Source: Entoloma clypeatum
Lineage: Eukaryota; Basidiomycota; Agaricomycetes; Agaricales; Entolomataceae
Direction of reading: 5' to 3'
NCBI GenBank assembly: GCA_963565915.1
Contig: OY751487.1
Span: forward strand, 4,774,001-4,838,000
DNA: 64,000 nucleotides
Shown: positions 35,145-44,801 of the stretch, in pieces
How the letters are laid out: every line of letters begins with the position of its first letter
Numbering within the stretch: the stretch's first letter is position 1
Made by a program: the position numbers and the translations under genes
The notes under the pieces: generated by a model
What the model was told of the DNA's origin: nothing
Databases searched by the model: none
Seen by the model: only the letters and a program-made list of their open reading frames with translations

Positions 35145-36008
35145 TTATGCTGTTATAGGGTCCAGGCGTGGAAACGCTATGTCGTAATTGTCGACGGGTG
35201 GACCCTTACATTGTTCTGTTATGACGGCATCATGCACCAGACCGGCGACGCAGCTAGAGTAGCGCAGAGCACCAGGGTCTGTTGGTGCAGATAAGAAAGA
35301 CTTCTTTTTCCATAAGTTCCGAAACGGCTGATGAAAAACATCGCACGATGTCGGTTGAGGATCATAGGAGATACCTATGCCGTAAAGGTAATCCTCAAGT
35401 GACAAATCGGGAACAGGATCAACACGATGATGATTGTATGTTTCAACAATCAATTCTCGAACCTTATCATAGGTGAGATCATCATTGTAAAGAAGGGTTT
35501 CTATGGCAAAGTCATCCCAATCAGGAGACGGGAGGGCAGATAGAAGCATTAGGGTCCGAGTCGATGAAGAAATAGAATGATGTGCGCCGAGATGATCAAA
35601 GATTTTATCAAGATAATCAATCTCGGTTGCAGGTTGTCGCTTCATAGAAAGTTTGAAGGACAATGCAGCACGAATGTCAGACAGAACTGTTTCATAAACA
35701 GCTCGTCCAAACCTATTCTTCAACTCAAACCAAGTCTCAGAAGACATATTTTTGGTGAGTTTGATCGACGGGTCGACACGAAGTCGAATATTGGCTAAAG
35801 CCATTTGATCCCTAATGTTCCATGCCTTGACTTTAGTTGTATGGGCTTTCCTCGTAAGGTTAGCAGACATCAAGGGTCGCTTCTCAGCACCATCAACAAT
35901 TTGCCACAAATCCTGAGATCTAAGGAACGAACACATGGTGTTCGCCCACTCAGGGTAGTTTGTGCCGTTAAGAACGGGAACAGCAATCAAAGAAGTGATT
36001 GAAGACAT
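35145..36008 (-). CDS. Copia-type Gag of element 1
   Basis: 287 aa from ATG 36008. Starts MSSITSLIAVPVLNGTNYPEW and carries the copia Gag core (NYPEWANTMCSFLRSQDLWQ, AWNIRDQMALANIRLRV, TWFELKNRFGRAV, LLSALPSPDWDDF). This is the gag-polypeptide-of-LTR-copia (UBN2-like) fold that forms the virus-like particle. No CCHC zinc knuckle is seen. The frame is intact with no pol fused to it, and the ORF contains none of the hairpin motifs that surround it. The ~1.25-kb leader before it is long for a copia element. Confidence 0.85.
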   Translation of the reverse strand: MSSITSLIAVPVLNGTNYPEWANTMCSFLRSQDLWQIVDGAEKRPLMSANLTRKAHTTKVKAWNIRDQMALANIRLRVDPSIKLTKNMSSETWFELKNRFGRAVYETVLSDIRAALSFKLSMKRQPATEIDYLDKIFDHLGAHHSISSSTRTLMLLSALPSPDWDDFAIETLLYNDDLTYDKVRELIVETYNHHRVDPVPDLSLEDYLYGIGISYDPQPTSCDVFHQPFRNLWKKKSFLSAPTDPGALRYSSCVAGLVHDAVITEQCKGPPVDNYDIAFPRLDPITA

Positions 36009-37263
36009 GTTTGTTTCTAAAAGAAACAGTGGTCAGCAAATATTCAAGACCAATTTGAACCGATAAGAGGTATTGTCTGAATTGTTTTGTGACACATGTC
36101 AGAGAGAGTTTATGTAATAGCCTTTATTTATGTGACTAGGGGTCACAATGCTGTGGTATTTACATAAAGACGGTCGCCTATCGATCAGGCGATTGCTCCA
36201 TCTTTATTACCCCGGGTGTAATCTCGGGTGTGATTCTCCTTTCTTCATCGTCACTGTGATTGAAGGGGGACGGTAAGTCCCTCGTTCGAGCTCTCCGGAT
36301 GTTACTCGGGCGTGGCGCCCAGGGATCCTAGAGTCATAGTTCAACAAGTGAAGAGAATGTAGATGGGGACACATACTGCTTTTTTCTTTCCACATTTGCG
36401 AGTACAGACATGGCGTGCATGCCGTCCGTATCGCAGCTGCATGACTTTCACCTTCCGGATGCGTGGTGTGACCATGCAATTCAGAGTACAGAGGTGTCGT
36501 CTGTGGAAACCGTCATCACGCTGAATGACGCGGATGTCACGGTGTGACCAATGGTTTGCTTGAATGAAACCATAATGGAAGCAGATGCAAGATCCTTTCA
36601 TCTAGGAACGATTTTAAGTCAGCATCAAATCTGAGATCGTGCAACCATAAAAATGGGAAGTCCCTGAGGCAACCCAAAAAGGGCGCTTCTATCAGGTACA
36701 GGGTGCAATAGATCAAGATTGATCGACGAAAAAGGTTCAAGGAACAGAAAGTTCCTGAGAATCATAATGTCCGAATGTCAGCATATCGAGATATACTCAA
36801 TTTGGTTAAAACCAAATGCCAGACAGGACATGACACAGCGTGAGAAAACCCCAAATCTAGATCGCAGCCAAATGAAGGCGCAGATACAAGAGAGGGTTTT
36901 TCACAGGGGTGTGGCGGCCGCCTATCAAGGCGCTCAAACCACAGGCTTGTACAAAATGTCCAAATATAGACATAGGCCATAAAAGGCCCTAGTCTAGATC
37001 AAGAACTAGATGCAGCCCTAGGGGCGCTTTGCTAGTCTTGGACATCAGAACTAGGTGCAGCCCAAAGGGCGCTCACTAGTCTGGAACCTCCGAGTATCAA
37101 ACCAGATAACTAACTTAGACTAGTCTATGCTACTAGCTAAAGAGGCGGTAGCAGCCCAAAGGGCGCTTTTAAGACTCGCGCTCACTGGCTAGGCCAGGTT
37201 AGTATCTAACAGGCTAGACAGTCGCAGCAACTCCGTCAGAGCGCGCAGACTGTACTGGGCAAT

Positions 37264-37278
37264 CCGGGGCCCATAACC
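37264..37278 (-). other. Primer-binding site of element 1 (half-tRNA type)
   Basis: GGTTATGGGCCCCGG follows the 5' LTR directly on the element strand. Its complement contains CCCATAACC, which looks like the anticodon arm of initiator tRNA-Met (CAU). That suggests priming by an internally cut 5' half-tRNA, as in Drosophila copia, rather than by the CCA end. Confidence 0.7.
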
Positions 37279-37729
37279 TATCGAACAGCACACCTACATA
37301 CGCAGGGAAGCCTGGGTTAGATACTCACATTGGAGGAGAGAAGTGAGAAGAGCGGAGCGTTGATGAAGGTACTTGGTAAAAGTCCTATGACCTGTTATTT
37401 GCAGATACAGATACATCGAGTATTTATACCTACAAGAATGCGCACAGACCATGTACAAACAAGTACAAACTGAGTTCTGTCGCAGAACCATAAACTCACG
37501 TTTATGGTAATATGTGACTTATAGTCATATAGTGTGACAAGCACATGATGTGACATAACATGACATATGTTATGCACGTCTGACACATATCTAATGAGTC
37601 AGGGATCTAGAGCGAGTCTAGATTGTTCTAAGTCTAGAACACTTCCATATGTAACTCCATATGGGAATACACATGTTTATAGACATGTGATTGACTGTCG
37701 AGACATCCGTCTAGAATGTATTCTCAACA
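37279..37729 (-). repeat. 5' LTR of element 1
   Basis: 451 bp, same as 31428-31878. Contains a TATA-like GTATAAATAC on minus (37420-37429). Confidence 0.92.
37420..37429 (-). promoter_or_regulatory. TATA box of element 1 LTR
   Basis: GTATAAATAC on the element strand, in the same place relative to a conserved GTGCGCAT block as in the element 2 LTR. Transcription should start a few tens of bases downstream. Confidence 0.6.
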
Positions 37730-37839
37730 CAGATAGCCTCGATTCGAAGGACTACATGGGCCCTAACAAGTAAACGACGCTGCATGCTGCCTTTCTACAT
37801 GCACGGTCTTCATTTCAATAGATATATGTACATTCTGTG

Positions 37840-38188
37840 TGTTGAACATATCGCCAGATATGTCGCACCATGTGCTTGTCACAGGAAGTGACTATAAGTC
37901 ACTGTTACCATATATGTGAGTTTATGGTACAACCACGGACGAATGACTTGTTTATGCATTGTTTGTACAATGGTCCGTGCGCATATTGGATTAGTATAAA
38001 TACCCATGTATTTAGTACGATGAATCCTAACTTCTTGAACACCCCAGTTCTCTGAGTTAACTAACCAGCTAGTATAGCTTCTAGATTCTCTATAGTTACT
38101 CTTAACCAGGTCAGTAGAGCTTCCACTATGCCTTCATACCGATACGTCTTGAGCGCCCTTTGGGCTGCCTACGTCGGGTATTTCATTA
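37840..38188 (+). repeat. 5' LTR of element 2
   Basis: 349 bp from TGTTGAACATAT to ATTTCATTA. Begins with a small hairpin (ACATATC-GCCA-GATATGT). Contains the TATA box, a short uORF (MNPNFLNTPVL) and the ATG of ORF0, and has the motif AGCGCCCTTTGGGCTGC 20 bp before its end. Confidence 0.93.
37994..38003 (+). promoter_or_regulatory. TATA box of element 2 LTR
   Basis: GTATAAATAC lies 125-134 bp upstream of the ORF0 ATG and is repeated at 44400-44409 in the 3' LTR. Its position implies that the transcript includes the LTR-borne ATG of ORF0. Confidence 0.6.
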
Positions 38189-38964
38189 GGTTATGGGCCC
38201 CGGCCCTAGCGCCGCACGCTCTCAGTATCCTAGCATTTGCGCTACTATTGGCAGCATCCGCTTTGTATACTGGCCTGGAGACTGGCTTCCTCAGCATCGA
38301 ATACATCGAGCTCGATGGTTCCCTCGACGGTGAACCTCGAAGCATTCGAGGTATTGAATGTACCTTTCAATGGGCCATTCTTGATCGATTGCTTGAGAGA
38401 ATCCCTGTCACAATGATTGTATCACGAGAGCAAGTCCATATGGTGCCAACGGCACAGGGCTCAGTCCCTTCAGGTCTTGATGACAATGGACGCATCGTTG
38501 CTCGTTGCGGAGTGTGTCGACAACTCGTTGTTGACAGTCAGCATTGCCCGAGGCATTGCATAGACAACACTACTTTTGACTACTCGTGTACTACGTGTGA
38601 TGCAGGAGGAGCAAGGACTCGAGCTTTGAACCGCAGACGGCGTAATCGCCGTACTGAGGTACCTGTTGCGGTACCTACCCAAGATGGAGATCCTACGGAT
38701 CCTCCGCCCGTGTATGTTGATGATGGGACCATCCCTGAAGCACACGGCGCACCTCCTCTTTCGCCTCCGGCCCGACAAATTCGGTTGCCGGATAATGACC
38801 CCTTAATTGAGGTGGCGAACAGAGCGAATGAAGTCATGCTCCCTATTCAGGGAGGATCTTGCACCTGTGGGCAACACAGCACTCAGGGTGCACATGACGA
38901 TTGGGTAGAACTAGTGATGGCATTTCATATGCTACCACTAGACCAAACAGGGGACGAAGAATGA
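38128..38964 (+). CDS. ORF0 of element 2: extra TM/Cys-rich protein starting in the LTR
   Basis: 278 aa, not recognised. The ATG lies in the 5' LTR, the frame runs through the primer-binding site and ends 90 bp before gag. Visible features: a hydrophobic N-terminal segment (about residues 24-50, PHALSILAFALLLAASALY); a Cys/His cluster CGVCRQLVVDSQHCPRHC and then CTTCD that could bind zinc; a basic patch RALNRRRRNRRTE; a PPVY sequence in DPPPVYVDD like a late-domain PPxY motif; and a second Cys group CTCGQH. One-TM, zinc-binding and PPxY features together suggest a membrane or budding-related accessory protein, but this is inference. Standard copia elements have no such ORF. The intact length argues for selection. 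Confidence 0.65.
   Translation: MPSYRYVLSALWAAYVGYFIRLWAPALAPHALSILAFALLLAASALYTGLETGFLSIEYIELDGSLDGEPRSIRGIECTFQWAILDRLLERIPVTMIVSREQVHMVPTAQGSVPSGLDDNGRIVARCGVCRQLVVDSQHCPRHCIDNTTFDYSCTTCDAGGARTRALNRRRRNRRTEVPVAVPTQDGDPTDPPPVYVDDGTIPEAHGAPPLSPPARQIRLPDNDPLIEVANRANEVMLPIQGGSCTCGQHSTQGAHDDWVELVMAFHMLPLDQTGDEE
38189..38203 (+). other. Primer-binding site of element 2
   Basis: GGTTATGGGCCCCGG, identical to those of elements 1 and 3 and directly next to the LTR. It is also translated as part of ORF0 (RLWAP). Confidence 0.75.
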
Positions 38965-39054
38965 TGACCGACAAGGCAGCTCGTCTATTTATTTTTCTGA
39001 TGCGCTTTTTCGGAAAAACACATGCTGATTCTATTTATGTTTCGCAGCATCATC

Positions 39055-42000
39055 ATGTCCTCAAACTCCAAACTCGACCTCGCTTCTTCCGTTCCCAAGC
39101 TCACCACCACCAACTTCTCCGTCTATCAGGAAAAGATGAGCGCCTACCTAAAGGCAGCTAAAGTGTGGAGGATCGTCACCGGTGACAAAAAGTTCCCGGC
39201 TGATCCCAAAGAGACAGATTTCCAAGACAAGTTGAACACTTGGCATGAGCAGGACGATCAGGCCCAAGGCCTTATTCAGATGTCCATTTTGGACTCTCTC
39301 GTCCATCACATCAAGGGAGCTAAAACCTCCAAGGAGATGTGGGACCTGATCGCCACGAAACTGTCCACGGTCGGTCCGTCCACCGTCTTTGCTGATTTCC
39401 AGCAACTCCTCCGCACCTCTCTTTCTCCCGCCGATCCTTTATCTGGCATCGATAAGATGCAGACCCTTTTCCAACGACTCGAGCACAACCATATAGACAT
39501 CCCCAAGTTCGTTCGGATCATGATGATCCTGAATGGACTGCCTCAAGGCTATGATGGTCTAGTGCACAGCATCCTCTTTGATGCGGTACACTATGTGGCA
39601 CCTGGCGGCAATCAGTCCACGGTACTCGAGATCGGGAAAGTAATCGAGCAAGTACGCTCGGAATACTTCCGTAAAAACCCGCACGCTCCACAGTCCCAAG
39701 GAGGTGCTCACGCGAATAAGATTTCTGCGGTAAAACGCGCTCGGCCCAACCCCCCGAAGTACCAGCCTCGCACTGGACCCTCTCAGGGATCTTCGGAAGG
39801 ACCGGCTGCTAACCAGCAGCATTCGCATCAGCACTCCAAGCCCTGGAAAGGCAAGGGACGTGGGACTTCCGCTGGGAAGACCAAGGGCAAAGGACCCTGG
39901 AAAGGTAAAGAGAAGGCGCATTTTGCCTCCTCTGCCATGGATAGCGCCCCTGATGGGCAGCTTCCAATCCAGACCTTACCCAATACGGTCATTTACGGAA
40001 ATGGGTCTATCTTCACTCCGCACCCCTCATCATCCACCGACTGGAGGATTAGGAACAACCAATCACTTGCGATCGGTAATATTCCTGGCCCAGGCCCTTT
40101 CACGGACCTGGATGGAGCACGCACACTAGCTGGCAGCATTGGTGTCCCTCCAACAGCTCAGAATCTGACTCGCCTCGTCGATGTCCCCGCACTTCAACGT
40201 AATGAAGCTGCGACGTCAAGGCCGCTCTCAGCGCCTCCGACAATGGACCCCCGGAATCACCGCATTCCGGTTTTCGAAGAGACACCGAGTAGAATCAGCT
40301 GGGCCGATGAGATGGATACAGAAGACATAGCCCCCACTATAAGGGGCTATTACGATGAAGGATACGTCAACGACTATATGGAGTATGAAGTTTCCCGTGG
40401 TGATGGAAACAACGACGACATGGGGTATGTTTCACATTCAACAGCACGTACAGCGCAGTTGACAAATACTTCACAGAAGCCTCTTTGGAGACGAGTGAAT
40501 GGACGGCGGTCCAATGTATTTTTATCACCTGCTGTACACGCGCTTATAGCGCAAATAAATTCTCATTATGCGAATTGTGCTGAATGTAAGAAACAGAATC
40601 AATCCAATTGGATTCTTGATTCAGGTGCATCGTTGCACTTTACCTATGACATCAATGATTTCATTGAGTATACCCCATTAAAAGATCGTCAATCTGTGCA
40701 AATTGCGCAGAAAGGTCACACTATTCAGATCCTTGGACAAGGAACGGTGTTGATTAATCACACCATCAAGAAAAACGGGCGAGAACAAAATAAAATAACT
40801 CGTCTATCACCCGTTTATTATATACCAGATTTAGACGTTCGTCTTTTATCTGTAGGCGAGATCCTTAAACAAGGAAATGAAATTAGCGGACGATTTGGTT
40901 CGATCGCGCTAAAGACCAATTCAGGTCTTCCTTTGTTTATGTGTTATCCTCATAAGGCAAATGAATCGATTTATTGGCTAAATGCCACGATCATTAAAGA
41001 GGAACGAATACACTTGGTTAGTCTTAGTGTCTCACAATCTGTTGATTATGACACCTGGCACAAGCGATTCGGACACCCTTCACATGAAGTACTGCGACAT
41101 GCTTCTAAACATGTCAAAGGTTTCAATGGAGTGGACAGACCGTCCACTGAGCGACCCTGCAAAGGATGCGCTCTTGGAAAGATGCCTTCAAAATCTTTCC
41201 CACCATCTCAGACACGCGCTAAAGCACCTCTTGAGCTAATCCATTCGGATTTAAAGCAATTCAAGAAGGCGACTTATAGCAAATATAATTATTATATCAG
41301 CTTTGTTGATGACTACACGTCACACGCCTGGATCTCTTTATTGAGACTAAAATCCGATGCACACTCTGCACTTCGAGATTTTAATGCCATGGTTAAAAAC
41401 CAATTCAATACGACAATTAAAACTTGGCGTTTTGATGGCGGCGGTGAGTTTGTCCCTTTCCAAGCAGATATGCGTGAGATGGGAATCCAGGGTGAAGTTG
41501 CTGTGCCGCACCAACCACAACAAAATGGTCGCGCGGAGCGCTTTAACAGAACTTTAATGGATAAAGCACTTGCTATATTGCATGATGCTTGCCTACCCGA
41601 AACATGGATTCAATTTGCGGTAGAACATGCACTTCACTTGTATAACCGAACTCCATTGAAAAGACATGGATGGCTTACTCCGTATGAGTCCCTTAAAAAG
41701 GAAAAGCCTGATGTGTCGAACCTACACGTTTTTGGATGTGGTGCTTACGTCTTTCTTCCGAAAGAGATTCGCACTACCACCGCTAAATCGGAACTGATGA
41801 TTTTCATCAGTTTTAAAACTGGAACTAAAGGTTACCGGTTTATGCGAATGCCAAACAACGTAGTCTTCATAGGTGTCACAGCAATGTTCGATGAACAGCT
41901 GTTCCCAAAATGTTCTACAATGAACAAAATACCTTCGATAACACAATACCATGATCCAACATCAGACGATATGGGAAACGATGATGAAAATGGACATGAT

Positions 42001-44238
42001 GGCCCGTCTGTTTTACCAACCGACGATTTCCATTCGGAAAACAATGATGCACATGGTCCTGGCGGTTCACGTTACCCGTTTAATCCAGGAAACCATGATG
42101 ACAATCATAACCTCCCTGATACAAATAGCGACCAAACTGGTCAGCTTCCCGAAGGTTCCAGTCAGACTTCTGATGGAACAAACAGACAGGACACCGCTGA
42201 GAATCAGCAGTGGGTTCCCCGGACTCGCAATCCAGGGAAACGTGTGCGCACAGATGCACCAAACGATGATCATGCCTTACCAGGAGATTATCGCCCACAG
42301 ACTGATCGTCCTCGTCGTACTCGGGTTATACCCCAGCGTCCTGGAAATGTTTACGGGAATAACCCGGCTGAGGCCTTGCGTCAAAATCAGCGTGATTGGA
42401 GCAGAACCGTTCAGGAGGATTCACGGCGATACGCCTATAATCCCCGATCGGAGACCAGACCCCAGCAATCTGGCGCTGATCCATCAACTAGCTCCGCTGA
42501 TCCTCAGATGTATCAGAACAATTCCAATCCGAATTCAGATATAGATATGGAGGAATTACTCTATATTAGGGAAGGGGGAGGACAGTCACAAATGCTTGCG
42601 CACTTGCTATCTAAAGCAATCCCTGCATATGACGAAATTCCACAAGACCCAAAGTCTTGGCAAATGAAGGACATAAATAAGCTACCTGAAAAGGAAAAGC
42701 TTGAATGGAAAGCAGCATGCCGTGAGGAACTAGAAGCCCTCCGGAAGCGCAATGTCTTTAAGTTGGTTGACCTGCCTAAAGGTCGTAAAACCATCAGAAA
42801 TCGATGGGTATTCGACGTCAAAACTGACGGATGAAAGAAGGCACGACTCGTTGCCAAGGGTTTCTCACAGATCGAGGGTATCGATTTTGATGAGATCTTC
42901 TCACCTGTGATACGTTTCGAGACTATCCGAATCCTCTTCGCCGTAGCTGCGCTTGAAGGATGGGTGATTGAAGGAGTAGATGTCAAATCAGCTTTTCTCT
43001 ATGGAGAGCTCGATGAGGAAATCTATATGAATCAACCCGAAGGCTTTGTTGTCAAAGGCCAAGAACGGAAGGTCATCCGTTTATTAAAAGCACTCTATGG
43101 CCTAAAACAGGCTGCGAGAGCGTGGTGGATCGCGCTCAATGCATCAATGGAGAAGCTAGGTTTTACTCGATGTAGAACCGACTCAGGCGTCTTTGTTTAC
43201 CACAACAAACAATCAGGTGATTTGATAATCGCTTTGATCTATGTTGATGACGGCCTGTTCATGGGATCAAACCCAGATCTTGTTCGCAAGATAAAATCTG
43301 ACTTTAAAAATAAATGGGAAAGTCGTGATCTTGGTATTGCTAAAGAATTCTTGCGTATGAGGATACGACAAGATTCAGAAAAGCAGATCGTAACAATCGA
43401 TCAGTCAGAATACCTAAAGAAGATCATTAAGCGCTTTGGCTTAGAAAATGCAAAGGCTGCTGACACTCCACTCCCAAAGGGTTATTACCCTGCACCAAAT
43501 GAGGGGGAGGTGGATCCCACACTCAAAACAAGGTACCAAATGATCATTGGATCGTTGTTGTACTTGTCCATTGGAACGAGACCGGACATTGCTTTTGCAG
43601 TTGCAAAAATGTCACAAATGTCTGCAAACCCTTCCAAAGAGCATGAGAAATACGCTCTGCGGATTATCAGATATCTTGTCGGTACTCAAGACTATTCTAT
43701 AGTCTATGATGGTCGATCCAAGGCTTCCTTTGAAGCATGGACAGATTCAGACTGGGCATCAGACCCATCTGATAGAAAATCCCAATCGGGATATTTCCTT
43801 AAGCTTGCAGGAGGACTTGTTCTTTGGAAAAGTCGCAAGCAAAAGACAGTGGCACATTCGTCCACTGAGGCGGAAATGGTTGCTGCCAGTGAATGTTCGC
43901 GAGAGTGCGAATGGGTTACTCATCTGTTCAAAGAGCTTGGACTACAGGACATTACCAAAATGCCGTTCCATGTAGATAACCAAGGCGCGATTTTCAATGC
44001 GCAGAACCCAGTCACTGAAGGCAGAACCAAACATATAGCAATCCATCACTTTGCTATACGCGATAGAGTTCAAGATGGATTGATCGAACCACGGTTCGTT
44101 CCGGGAACAGAGAATCCGGCTGATATGTTTACCAAGCCACTTGGTCGCCAGGAATTTGAAAAATTCCGTGCTCTACTTCGAATGAAGTTTAAAGAGCCTT
44201 ATACTCCACTTACGAAACCTACCCGGGATTCTAAGTGA
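39055..44238 (+). pseudogene. Gag-Pol polyprotein of element 2, one in-frame TGA
   Basis: About 1727 codons from the ATG at 39055 (an in-frame ATG also exists at 39022). Gag core (FSVYQEKMSAYLKAAKVWR), a Lys/Gly-rich nucleic-acid-binding stretch in place of a CCHC knuckle, protease WILDSGASLHFT (about residue 519), GAG-pre-integrase HKRFGHP...CKGCALGK, and integrase HSDLK...FVDDY...DGGGEF...PQQNGRAERFNR. RT follows with VDVKSAFLYGELDEEIYM, LYGLKQAARAWW and YVDD, then RNase H WTDSDWAS and THSSTEAE-type AHSSTEAE, ending at 44238. TGA at 42832-42834 lies in [21 protein letters not shown] at the start of RT. Element 3 has Arg there, so CGA to TGA is likely. Everything else is open, so this copy was active very recently or is read through. 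Confidence 0.9.
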
Positions 44239-44245
44239 GGGGGAG
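44236..44245 (+). other. Polypurine tract of element 2
   Basis: TGAGGGGGAG lies directly before the 3' LTR, the same sequence as at the 3' LTR of element 1 (31879-31888, minus). It primes plus-strand DNA synthesis. Confidence 0.75.
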
Positions 44246-44594
44246 TGTTGAACATATCGCCAGATATGTCGCACCATGTGCTTGTCACAGGAAGTGACTA
44301 TAAGTCACTGTTACCATATATGTGAGTTTATGGTACAACCACGGACGAATGACTTGTTTATGCATTGTTTGTACAATGGTCCGTGCGCATATTGGATTAG
44401 TATAAATACCCATGTATTTAGTACGATGAATCCTAACTTCTTGAACACCCCAGTTCTCTGAGTTAACTAACCAGCTAGTATAGCTTCTAGATTCTCTATA
44501 GTTACTCTTAACCAGGTCAGTAGAGCTTCCACTATGCCTTCATACCGATACGTCTTGAGCGCCCTTTGGGCTGCCTACGTCGGGTATTTCATTA
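44246..44594 (+). repeat. 3' LTR of element 2
   Basis: 349 bp, by eye identical to the 5' LTR. Preceded by the polypurine tract at 44236-44245, in which the TGA of pol is the first codon. Confidence 0.93.
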
Positions 44595-44801
44595 CTGTGA
44601 ACAACCCACTACTCATAATAACCATCACCGGCCTTTCAGCCACCTTTGACCTGGATGGTGGTCATCACCAGATTTCATAACGTGCGCCGTCCAGTAATGC
44701 AACAAACACAATTTTCTCTAGGATAATATGTAGCAACGACAAAAGCGGCACTATGTAAACTCATATCATTATGAATATACAAATAACCTAAATACGAGTC
44801 C

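Larger units (their letters stand above)
31966..37167 (-). repeat. About 19 dispersed copies of a hairpin motif in element 1
   Basis: On plus the motif is GC(A)GCC-N4..7-GGCGC; in the element sense it is GCGCC-N-GGCTGC. Good copies start at 31966, 32157, 32637, 32884, 33644, 33691, 34537, 34772, 36864, 36917, 37012, 37057 and 37151. Looser ones start at 32179, 33224, 33269, 34034, 36668 and 37224. The loop varies while the GCC/GGC arms stay, and in some copies loop bases also pair (GCCATTAATGGC, GCCCAAAGGGC). None falls in the gag ORF. Spacing is irregular (about 22 to 800 bp), so this is not a tandem or CRISPR array. The exact 17-mer AGCGCCCTTTGGGCTGC of copies 37057 and 37151 also occurs in both LTRs of element 2 (38152-38168, 44558-44574). 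Confidence 0.8.
31428..37729 (-). mobile_element. Element 1: gag-only Ty1/copia-type LTR retrotransposon
   Basis: 6302 bp in minus-strand orientation, flanked by the 5-bp target duplication CAGAT (31423-31427 and 37730-37734). Two 451-bp LTRs look identical. The 5' LTR (right side) is followed at once by the primer-binding site. The 3' LTR is preceded by the polypurine tract TGAGGGGGAG. Of the normal coding content only gag is open (35145-36008). No open pol frame is visible, although short remnants occur, for example TSDDMGNDD near 33170, which element 2 has between integrase and RT. The LTR U3 shares blocks with element 2 (CATGTGCTTGTCACA, GACTATAAGTCAC, GTGAGTTTATGGT, GTATAAATAC). It is best described as a non-autonomous, gag-carrying derivative that moved recently. 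Confidence 0.88.
37840..44594 (+). mobile_element. Element 2: full-length Ty1/copia LTR retrotransposon
   Basis: 6755 bp flanked by the target duplication CTGTG (37835-37839 and 44595-44599). Two 349-bp LTRs look identical. Order: 5' LTR, primer-binding site, extra ORF0 (starting in the LTR), gag-pol, polypurine tract, 3' LTR. Pol order AP-IN-RT-RNaseH places it in Ty1/copia. Gag-pol is open except for one TGA. It sits 105 bp from the end of element 1. Confidence 0.95.

Noticed and set aside
31966..37167. CRISPR-like array
   Set aside because: The repeated motif is short with a variable core, spacing is irregular and the host is eukaryotic; better explained as dispersed hairpins in a retroelement.
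38470..38837. Minus frames within ORF0
   Set aside because: Antisense shadows of ORF0 with no own start context or motif.
42832..42834. Programmed stop-codon readthrough in element 2
   Set aside because: The stop lies inside the conserved RT start rather than between gag and pol, and Arg is expected there; mutation is the simpler explanation.
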